Translations under genes and position numbers: made by a program
Source: Listeria valentina
Lineage (GTDB): Bacteria > Bacillota > Bacilli > Lactobacillales > Listeriaceae
Direction: 5' to 3'
Assembly: GCF_011800755.1 (NCBI RefSeq)
Contig: NZ_JAATJW010000004.1
Location: 29,460-93,459, forward strand
Length of the DNA: 64,000 bases
The notes under the pieces: generated by a model
What the model saw: only the letters and a program-made list of their open reading frames with translations
The model's database searches: none
What the model was told of the DNA's origin: nothing
Shown here: one piece after another, positions 54,948 through 64,000 of the stretch
Position numbering within the stretch: position 1 is the first letter of the stretch
Layout: the number at the start of each line of letters is the position of its first letter

Positions 54948-56906
54948 TTATCTGTGCTCATTTAGGTAACCTTTGCGATAAGCATTCAAAAGTTGCTTCA
55001 ATTCTTCTGCTTGGCGCACGAGTTCCTGCCCGTTATCTGTATCACGTACACGCTTCCGTTCAATTTCCATTTCGATCACTTGACGCGTAGATAAGATATC
55101 CGTTTCATTTTTGATTGCTTCTTCGGTCGATGTAAACGGCTGATGGCTCGCTAGTTGAAGCCCGTAACTATTAAAGAGTAGCGTATAACCGGCAAGTCCC
55201 GTTGTTTTGTGATAAGCAGGAGAGAAGCCGCCATCAATAACAAGCATCTTTCCATTTGCCTTAATCGGGCTTTCTCCTTTTCCTTCTTTAACAGGCGTAT
55301 GACCATTTATAATATGTCCGCAAGTTTCTAATCCGAATTCTTTCAAGATCCTATCACATGTTTCTGGCTCGTTCCGCATTTTATAATAAGGATTTTTTTC
55401 TTCATGATGGGTCGCTTTGTCAGCCACGAAATAACGCTCAAACGTTGTCATTTCACTTTTACCGAACAAAGATGAGACAGGCCCCGTCCACAAATACCAA
55501 GTCACATCAAGTGCATATTCTTTCTCCTTCGTTCCTGCATTTTGAAAATAACCCTCTCTGGCGATTTGCTCGAACTGAACGAATAAATCTTTTCCGGCGT
55601 ATTTTTTGCCGTGAAGTTCAAGCTCCATAAAACTTCCGTCCGGGTTGAGCGGAATGCAGCCGTGATATAGCAAATTGCCGTTGTAAGTCAAAAACATGCT
55701 TCCCTTGGAATACAAAAATAAAATGTGTTTTTGCAACCGTTCGCAATTTTTAAAAGAAGCCACGAGTTTTTGGATGATTTCTGCTTCCTCCTTCGTGAGC
55801 GCGTAAGGATTTTTCGGATCAATCGTCGGGAAATTTTGGTCAAGAAGGGGATAAGTTTTGCCTTTCAAATTGATTTCGCCTCGCTCATAATCGATGAAGT
55901 CAAGCACTTTACAACCCTCCATCGCAAACTCTGGATGGCGATCAATGATGGGGCCTTCAAGCTTAAATTGGATGATCGAAATAGCTTTATGCATCCGCGC
56001 AATTTGGGTGATCTCGGCGTTGCTATATTCCAAGCCTTCTTCATTTTTTGGTTGAAAAAATTCACAAGGATCATCGCCGTAGATAGCATCCGCAAAAAGG
56101 GCAAGTGGACGCAGCGAAATCCCGTAGCTATCCTCTAAAATATCTAAATTTAAATAGCGTGCCGAGATGCGGACGACATTTGCTAGGCAAACTTCAGATC
56201 CAGCCGCTGCCCCCATCCAAAGCATATCATGGTTACCCCACTGAAAATCAAGCGAATGATAATTCATCAGCGTATCCATGATTTTATCAGGATAAGGTCC
56301 TCTGTCATAAACGTCGCCGACAACATGTAAGTGATCAACAACGAGTCGCTGAATCAATTTGGACAATGCCGCAATGAACTCCTTCGCCCGGTCAAGTTCG
56401 ATAATACTTTCTAGAATTTCTTCATAATAGAGTTTTTTATCGTCTTCGTTGTAGTTTTCATGAAGCAACTCTTCTAATATGTAAGCAAAATCCTCCGGCA
56501 TCGCTTTGCGCACCTTGGACCGAGTATATTTGGACGAAACATACTGGCAAAGTTCCACGAGTCGAAATAAGGTATCTTTGTAAAAGGCGCACGGATCTGT
56601 CACTTCTTCAAGCAATAAATCAATTTTTTGCTCAGGATAATAAACGAGCGTTGCTAAGGTATTGATTTCACCATCACTCATTTCTTCGCTAAAGCAATCA
56701 CGGATTTTACGTTTAACAACGCCTGACCCATTGCGCAAGACTTGTTCAAAAGCGCTATATTCCCCGTGGATGTCACTTAGAAAATGCTCCGTTCCTTTTG
56801 GAAGATTTAAAATCGCTTCTAAATTTGTAATTTCCGTCGCTGTTTTCGCGATTGTTGGATAATTCCTTGCAAGCAAGCGCAAATATTTCAGTTCATTTTG
56901 ATCCAA
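54948..56906 (-). CDS. fbp: Class III fructose-1,6-bisphosphatase
   Basis: A 652-residue gluconeogenic phosphatase that removes the C1 phosphate of fructose-1,6-bisphosphate, found in Firmicutes and unrelated to the class I enzyme. Metallophosphatase motifs are visible: [10 protein letters not shown] near residue 43, [17 protein letters not shown] near 196, [10 protein letters not shown] near 223 and [20 protein letters not shown] near 537. NLPKGTEHF matches Bacillus Fbp. It starts at TTG 56906 after GGGGGT. From memory it is lmo0830, directly after nifJ in L. monocytogenes; here the P-type ATPase lies between. Confidence 0.95.
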   Translation of the reverse strand: MDQNELKYLRLLARNYPTIAKTATEITNLEAILNLPKGTEHFLSDIHGEYSAFEQVLRNGSGVVKRKIRDCFSEEMSDGEINTLATLVYYPEQKIDLLLEEVTDPCAFYKDTLFRLVELCQYVSSKYTRSKVRKAMPEDFAYILEELLHENYNEDDKKLYYEEILESIIELDRAKEFIAALSKLIQRLVVDHLHVVGDVYDRGPYPDKIMDTLMNYHSLDFQWGNHDMLWMGAAAGSEVCLANVVRISARYLNLDILEDSYGISLRPLALFADAIYGDDPCEFFQPKNEEGLEYSNAEITQIARMHKAISIIQFKLEGPIIDRHPEFAMEGCKVLDFIDYERGEINLKGKTYPLLDQNFPTIDPKNPYALTKEEAEIIQKLVASFKNCERLQKHILFLYSKGSMFLTYNGNLLYHGCIPLNPDGSFMELELHGKKYAGKDLFVQFEQIAREGYFQNAGTKEKEYALDVTWYLWTGPVSSLFGKSEMTTFERYFVADKATHHEEKNPYYKMRNEPETCDRILKEFGLETCGHIINGHTPVKEGKGESPIKANGKMLVIDGGFSPAYHKTTGLAGYTLLFNSYGLQLASHQPFTSTEEAIKNETDILSTRQVIEMEIERKRVRDTDNGQELVRQAEELKQLLNAYRKGYLNEHR

Positions 56907-57015
56907 ACTTCATCAACCCCCAGAAAGTAATTGGTATTGTTTACATCTGGAGATATTATAACGTATAAAAAGCTTTATATCAATAAAATAAGATTTTTAA
57001 AAATAAATTGGTCTA

Positions 57016-57067
57016 TACAAAAAAGAAGGAGCGTTCGTTAAGACCTCGAAAAGTCTTTCTGCTCCTT
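57016..57067 (-). terminator. Terminator of psiE
   Basis: AAGGAGC (57026-57032) pairs with GCTCCTT (57061-57067), with an inner AAGAC/GTCTT helix, followed by T on the minus strand. Confidence 0.75.
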
Positions 57068-57076
57068 TTAACTCTT

Positions 57077-57487
57077 TTATTCGCGTTTTAATAATTTGGT
57101 ATTAGCAAGATACAAGGCGATAACAAGAAGTAATATTGCACCTGAAAGAATAAGTGTTGCGAGCGCATCTGTGTGATCGACGATAATTAAACGTACGATC
57201 GCGGTAATCCCAATATAGATGAAATAGCGCAGTGGAAAGTGATAACCAGACTGGAAATATTTGATAATTAAGGCGATAAATTCAAAGTAGAGAAAGAAAA
57301 TCAAAATATCTTCGGTCATATCGTAAAAAGAAGTAGTGGTATCTGAGATGAACAGATTGTTAAAAATCATGTAAGCTTCGCGAATTAAAAAGGCAACAAG
57401 TGTTAAGCCGACCAAGATTAGCCCAATGTTTAAAATGAATTGGAGAAACAAAGGGACGATCCGCGTTAACGTATTCAGTAACTTCAA
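57077..57487 (-). CDS. psiE: PsiE-family membrane protein
   Basis: A 136-residue protein with four predicted membrane helices. [21 protein letters not shown] and [22 protein letters not shown] are the conserved core of the phosphate-starvation-inducible PsiE family. Function is unknown; phosphate control in E. coli need not apply here. AGGGGGAA precedes the start. It is divergent from the ABC exporter gene with only a short shared promoter region. Confidence 0.85.
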   Translation of the reverse strand: MKLLNTLTRIVPLFLQFILNIGLILVGLTLVAFLIREAYMIFNNLFISDTTTSFYDMTEDILIFFLYFEFIALIIKYFQSGYHFPLRYFIYIGITAIVRLIIVDHTDALATLILSGAILLLVIALYLANTKLLKRE

Positions 57488-57620
57488 TAAAATTCCCCCT
57501 TAAAGTGTGACTACTTTCAGTCTAATCGGCGTTACTTTGTTCCGTCAAGAAAAAAAGAAGTCTGCAGATAAAATCGATTTATATTATAATGGTGTTTCAA
57601 TGAAAAAAGGGAGCGTTCCA

Positions 57621-59339
57621 ATGATAAAACGATTTTTTAGTTATTATTCACCATATAAAAAACTATTTGCACTTGATTTTGGCTGTGCCGTTTTTGCAGC
57701 TTTGCTTGAGCTCGCGTTTCCAGTCGCTGTTAATGCGGTGATTGATAAACTTTTGCCCGGGAAAGATTGGGGACTTATTGTAACGGCTGCTCTAGCCTTG
57801 TTATTTTTCTATTTGGTCAATACATGGATGCAATATATCGTGACCTATTTTGGTCACATGCTTGGATTAAACATTGAAACTGATATGCGTCGTGATTTGT
57901 TTGCGCAACTGCAAAGACAGCCTTTTGGGTTTTATGACAATCAAAAAACAGGGAAATTGATTTCGCGTATGACAACGGATTTGTTTGAAATCGGCGAAGT
58001 GGCACACCACGGACCAGAAGATATTTTCATTTCCATCATGTCGCTGTTTGGTGCTTTCTTCTTAATGCTTACGATCCATGTGAAGCTTGCAATTGCCACT
58101 TTTATTCTTGTGCCGATTTTGACGGTTATCATTGTATTTTTCAATAAAAAAATGACGAAAGTGAATGCGCGGATTTTTCGCGATTTAGCTGAATTTAATG
58201 CGGGCGTTGAAAATGCCGTAAGTGGGGTGCGCGTGGTTCAGGCTTTTGCCAACGAGGAGCATGAAAGAAGCCGTTTTGCGGGCTTAAATGGAATGTACCG
58301 GAAATCTAAATTGCAATTTTACAAAGTCATGGGGTTAAGCTTTTCATTTAACTATTTGTTAATGCGTTTAATTACATTGTTCGCGCTTTTATTTGGTTCA
58401 TATTATACTATTCGCGGCGAAATCAGTTACGGACAATTTGTTGGTTTTATCCTGCTGACAAATGTTTTTATCCGCCCTATTGAAAAAATTAATGCAGTTA
58501 TCGAAAGCTATCCAAAAGGTTTTGCAGGCTTTAAACGTTTTCTAGAAATTATCGACACGAAGCCAATGATTTTTGACCGAACAGATGCCAAAGAAGCGCC
58601 AGCTTTTAAAGGCGAAATTGTTTACGAGCACGTGTCATTCAGCTACGACAAGGCGCATCCAGTTTTAGCGGATATTTCGCTTTCTATTCAAGCTGGTGAA
58701 ACAGTGGCTTTTGTTGGGACAAGCGGCGCTGGGAAAACAACGCTTTGCAATTTGCTTCCGCGTTTTTATGAACCAACAGAAGGCGAAATTCAAGTGGATG
58801 GGGAAAACATTGAAAGCTTTACGCTGCAGTCTTTGCGGGAACAGATTGGTGTTGTGCAACAAGATGTTTTTCTCTTTTCAGGAACTGTCCGTGAAAATGT
58901 GGCTTACGGTAAATTAGATGCAACGGACGAAGAAATTTGGGAAGTCTTGCGCCTTTCGAATTTAGAAGAAGTGGTTAGTGCGATGGAAGCGGGGCTTGAT
59001 ACGGTAATTGGTGAACGGGGCGTCAAACTTTCTGGAGGCCAAAAACAGCGGCTTGCGATTGCTCGGATGTTTCTTAAGAACCCGCCGATTTTAATTTTAG
59101 ATGAAGCAACGTCTGCGCTTGATACGGAAACGGAACGAATTATTCAAGCGTCTCTGGATAAGCTTGCGGCGGGACGAACGACACTGATTATTGCGCACCG
59201 ATTGGCGACGATCAAACATGCCGACCGAATTGTTGTGGTCACAAAAGCAGGGATTAGTGAACAAGGAAGCCATGCGGAATTAATGCAGCGTGACGGCGTG
59301 TATAGGCGGCTTTATGAAGCTCAATTTGGATTCGATTGA
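57621..59339 (+). CDS. ABC exporter half-transporter, multidrug/lipid type
   Basis: A 572-residue fusion of six membrane helices (about 1-310) and an ATPase domain. Walker A GTSGAGKTT (366-374), Q-loop VVQQDVFLFSGTV, signature LSGGQKQRLAIAR, Walker B ILILDEATSALD and the H-loop IIAHRLAT are intact. As all sites are complete it probably works as a homodimer exporting drugs or lipids, like Bacillus YfiB/BmrA relatives. ATG 57621 with AAAGGGAG is preferred over upstream starts. Monocistronic, with its own terminator. Confidence 0.88.
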   Translation: MIKRFFSYYSPYKKLFALDFGCAVFAALLELAFPVAVNAVIDKLLPGKDWGLIVTAALALLFFYLVNTWMQYIVTYFGHMLGLNIETDMRRDLFAQLQRQPFGFYDNQKTGKLISRMTTDLFEIGEVAHHGPEDIFISIMSLFGAFFLMLTIHVKLAIATFILVPILTVIIVFFNKKMTKVNARIFRDLAEFNAGVENAVSGVRVVQAFANEEHERSRFAGLNGMYRKSKLQFYKVMGLSFSFNYLLMRLITLFALLFGSYYTIRGEISYGQFVGFILLTNVFIRPIEKINAVIESYPKGFAGFKRFLEIIDTKPMIFDRTDAKEAPAFKGEIVYEHVSFSYDKAHPVLADISLSIQAGETVAFVGTSGAGKTTLCNLLPRFYEPTEGEIQVDGENIESFTLQSLREQIGVVQQDVFLFSGTVRENVAYGKLDATDEEIWEVLRLSNLEEVVSAMEAGLDTVIGERGVKLSGGQKQRLAIARMFLKNPPILILDEATSALDTETERIIQASLDKLAAGRTTLIIAHRLATIKHADRIVVVTKAGISEQGSHAELMQRDGVYRRLYEAQFGFD

Positions 59340-59346
59340 TGAAAAT

Positions 59347-59387
59347 AAGTAAAAAAGTTCATTTTTAATGAGCTTTTTTTACTTTTT
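59347..59387 (+). terminator. Terminator of the ABC exporter gene
   Basis: AAGTAAAAAAGTTCAT (59347-59362) pairs with ATGAGCTTTTTTTACTT (59368-59384). Confidence 0.78.
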
Positions 59388-59389
59388 AG

Positions 59390-59415
59390 GTTTGGAATAG
59401 ACCATTTTCGGAAAC
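59390..59415 (+). promoter_or_regulatory. Candidate sigma-B promoter of the pyruvate oxidase gene
   Basis: GTTTGG (59390-59395), 14 bases, GGAAAC (59410-59415). The -10 box is imperfect. Bacillus ydaP, the homologous gene, is sigma-B controlled. Confidence 0.5.
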
Positions 59416-59460
59416 TGATTAAGAGAGGCAGAATTTAGATAACCAGAAAGGACAGTTGAA

Positions 59461-61188
59461 ATGAAAACTAGAGGCAGTGATGTATTAGTTAAGGTACTTG
59501 AAAATTGGGATGTGGATCATGTTTATGGGTTGCCGGGAGATTCGATTGATACGGTTGTCGAAGCACTCCGGAAGGAAAAGGAAGCCATTGATTTTATCCA
59601 TGTTCGGCATGAAGAAGTCGCGACGCTTGCCGCTTCTGCTTATGCCAAATTGACAGGGAAAATCGGTGTGGCCCTTGCAATTGGTGGTCCTGGAGCTATT
59701 CATTTATTGAATGGGATGTATGATGCTAAGATGGACCGAGTTCCGATGCTCGTTCTAGCGGGGCAAGTAGTGACGGGTGTCGCCAATACGAAATTTTTCC
59801 AAGAAGTCGATTTGCCAACTTTATTTGAAGATGTTGCTGTGTATAATAAATTGATTGAATCAGCAGATAATATTGCGGAAGTAGTCGATCAAGCGATTGA
59901 AACGGCTTACCGAGAAAAAGGTGTCGCAGTACTGACGATTCCAAATGATATTTTGGCTAAACAAGTCAAAGCTAAAACGCTTGAAAAGCGTGAGTACCAT
60001 CCGGTTCGCCCGCAAATTGATGAAGCAAAAATCGAGCAGGCGAAAAAGCTGATCGGGCAGTCAAAAAAACCTGTGATTCTTGCAGGAGCGGGAACACTTG
60101 GCGCTAAGGAAGAATTAGAGCGCTTTTCTGAGGCGTATGATATTCCTGTGATCGTGACGCTGCGCGGAAGAGGCGTCATTTCCGATGAACATCCAAACTA
60201 CTTGGGGAATATCGGGAAAATCGGCACAAAACCGGCTTATGAAGCGATGCAGGAAGCAGATTTATTACTAATGCTTGGAAATGATTATCCTTATGTAGAT
60301 TATTTACCCAAACATTCGATTTCGTGTATTCAGGTGGATATTAATCCGAGCATCATGAGCAAACGCTATCCGGCTACGGTTGAAATCGTAGGAGATATGA
60401 AAGAAGTGCTTGCGAAGTGGAATGAAGCAGAAGAAACGGTTTCTGGACGACCATTTTTAAAAGCGGTTCAGCATAATATGGAAAATTGGAATAAATGGAT
60501 GGCGGAAGATGAAGCGAAAACGGGAGAACCACTTGCTCCAGAAGTGGTAATGGCGGAAATTCGTAAAATTGCTCAACCAGATACGATTTTTTCAATTGAT
60601 GTTGGAACTTCAACGGTTTGGAGTACACGTTATCTGCATCTCGGACAGCAAAATCAGTTTCTAACCTCCGCTTGGCTTGGTACGATGGGTTGTGCATTGC
60701 CTGGTGCCATAGCGGCTAAACGTGCCTTTCCAGAATGTCAGACGATCGCAATCACTGGAGATGGTGGCTTTTCAATGGTGATGCAAGATTTCGTTACAGC
60801 TGTTCATTATCAAATGCCGATGATTGTTGTTTTGCTAAATAATCAAGAGCTTTCGTTTATTAAATATGAACAACAATCTGCTGGTGAGTTGAATTATGCG
60901 ATTGATTTGCCTAATATTGACTACGCTACTTTTGCGAAATCTTGTGGTGGTAAAGGTTATCACGTGGAAACACGTGCGGAACTTGAAACAGCACTTGTAA
61001 CAGCTAAAGAAGATCAACTTCCAGTTTTGATTGATGTACGTGTTGATCCAAATGCGGCTCCACTTCCTGGGAAAATCGTCTGGGATGAAGCGAAGGGTTA
61101 CTTGACTTTTGAAAGTGGCGAATTGCTTGAAGAACATCATTTGGCTAAAATGCCTCCATTAAAAACGATTTTGCGTCGCTTTTTATAA
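59461..61188 (+). CDS. Pyruvate oxidase (YdaP/PoxB type)
   Basis: A 575-residue thiamine-diphosphate and FAD flavoenzyme that oxidises pyruvate, either to acetate with quinone (PoxB) or to acetyl phosphate and H2O2 (SpxB). RHEEVATLAASAYAKLTG holds the cofactor-activating Glu, IGGPGAIHLLNGMYDAK the substrate region, and GDGGFSMVMQDF...LLNNQELSF the diphosphate-binding motif. The C-terminal MPPLKTILRRFL is short and amphipathic, as in membrane-associated PoxB. Acetolactate synthases are related, but length and neighbourhood favour POX. RBS AGAAAGGA. Confidence 0.87.
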   Translation: MKTRGSDVLVKVLENWDVDHVYGLPGDSIDTVVEALRKEKEAIDFIHVRHEEVATLAASAYAKLTGKIGVALAIGGPGAIHLLNGMYDAKMDRVPMLVLAGQVVTGVANTKFFQEVDLPTLFEDVAVYNKLIESADNIAEVVDQAIETAYREKGVAVLTIPNDILAKQVKAKTLEKREYHPVRPQIDEAKIEQAKKLIGQSKKPVILAGAGTLGAKEELERFSEAYDIPVIVTLRGRGVISDEHPNYLGNIGKIGTKPAYEAMQEADLLLMLGNDYPYVDYLPKHSISCIQVDINPSIMSKRYPATVEIVGDMKEVLAKWNEAEETVSGRPFLKAVQHNMENWNKWMAEDEAKTGEPLAPEVVMAEIRKIAQPDTIFSIDVGTSTVWSTRYLHLGQQNQFLTSAWLGTMGCALPGAIAAKRAFPECQTIAITGDGGFSMVMQDFVTAVHYQMPMIVVLLNNQELSFIKYEQQSAGELNYAIDLPNIDYATFAKSCGGKGYHVETRAELETALVTAKEDQLPVLIDVRVDPNAAPLPGKIVWDEAKGYLTFESGELLEEHHLAKMPPLKTILRRFL

Positions 61189-61201
61189 AATTTAAATATG
61201 T

Positions 61202-61239
61202 CCCCTTAAGAAGAGACAGCACTTCTTAGGGGTTTTTTT
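61202..61239 (+). terminator. Terminator of the pyruvate oxidase gene
   Basis: CCCCTTAAGAAG pairs with CTTCTTAGGGG, followed by TTTTTTT. Confidence 0.85.
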
Positions 61240-61292
61240 GTTGATTATTTTAAAATGAAAATGTTCGACTGGTGTTTTCGTCAGAAGTTTAA

Positions 61293-63729
<2,437 letters not shown>

Positions 63730-63733
63730 ATGG

Positions 63734-63773
63734 AAAAGCGTAACGAGGTTTTAGCGCTCGTTACGCTTTTTTT
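63734..63773 (+). terminator. Terminator of the GH63 gene
   Basis: GCGTAACGAG (63738-63747) pairs with CTCGTTACGC (63757-63766) and is followed by seven T. Confidence 0.92.
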
Positions 63774-64000
63774 ATGGTAAAGATATACAAAGCATTTCAA
63801 TACTGGAATTGATAAACAGATTCAAAAGATAAAAATTTAATGGGGGATTTGTCTGCGTTATTCATTTTTTTACAAATAATTAATCGCTTGGATACTCGCA
63901 ATCATAGTTTTGCCAAAAAGGGAAATCAGAAATTTATAAAAGTGGCGTGTCTCAAGAATCTGTTATGTTATAGTTTTTTAGTAAAAAATACTATTTTTTT
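63774..64000. other. AT-rich non-coding end of the window
   Basis: No gene, repeat or convincing promoter pair is visible; it may hold the control region of a gene beyond the right edge. Confidence 0.6.

Overview
The window looks like a chromosomal segment of a low-GC Gram-positive of the Listeriaceae, most likely Listeria or a close relative. The reasons are AGGAGG-type ribosome binding sites, sigma-A, sigma-B and CcpA (cre) style sites, class III fructose-1,6-bisphosphatase, PRD-type PTS regulators, and a gene order that, from memory and unchecked, resembles L. monocytogenes EGD-e lmo0798-lmo0830: lysP, relP, CPA1 antiporter, XRE regulator-potABCD, carbonic anhydrase, fabK, nifJ and fbp. 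I see no rRNA, tRNA, insertion sequence, prophage or CRISPR array.

Layout. 1-5.3 kb (minus): a PRD/PTS-type regulator, kbl, tdh and an amino acid permease form a threonine-to-glycine degradation operon. 5.6-6.8 kb: small stress-type genes (ClbS/DfsB fold, VOC fold, a 59-residue hydrophilic protein with a sigma-B promoter). 7.0-8.0 kb: a LicT/BglG antiterminator with its own RAT-terminator leader but a one-base frameshift. 8.2-12.0 kb (minus): two M20D amidohydrolases flanking an MFS transporter. 12.3-17.6 kb: a ROK (XylR-like) repressor divergent from a GPH transporter and a GH31 alpha-xylosidase, with operator and cre sites. 17.7-18.8 kb: a fused Ada DNA-repair protein. 19.2-24.6 kb: a lactose/cellobiose-family PTS, a GH1 enzyme with an unusual acid/base residue, and a PRD regulator. 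24.6-26.4 kb (minus): lysP under a lysine riboswitch. 26.5-28.7 kb: a MutS2-like ATPase without an SMR domain, behind a structured leader with a six-codon upstream ORF.

28.9-33.7 kb: a YeiH-type exporter with LysR regulator, the small alarmone synthetase relP, and a Na+/H+ antiporter. 33.9-38.2 kb: XRE-cupin regulator and potABCD polyamine importer. 38.2-41.5 kb (minus): a DUF1697 protein and a secreted LRR protein with a WxL-type C-terminus. 41.9-45.2 kb: alpha-carbonic anhydrase, D-2-hydroxyacid dehydrogenase, HD hydrolase, FabK. 45.2-46.9 kb (minus): DJ-1/PfpI, small protein and SDR stress genes. 47.3-48.3 kb: membrane-anchored esterase. 48.5-63.7 kb: pyruvate:ferredoxin oxidoreductase, P-type ATPase, fbp, psiE, ABC exporter, pyruvate oxidase and a GH63 hydrolase behind a cre site.

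Taken together this is a metabolic and stress region: sugar uptake under carbon catabolite control, amino acid scavenging, polyamine and lysine import, two alternative pyruvate-oxidising enzymes (anaerobic PFOR, aerobic POX) and several apparent sigma-B promoters. The least ordinary parts are the attenuator-like leader of the MutS2-like gene, the PRD regulator that lacks several phosphorylation residues, the Glu-to-Gln GH1 enzyme and the frameshifted antiterminator.
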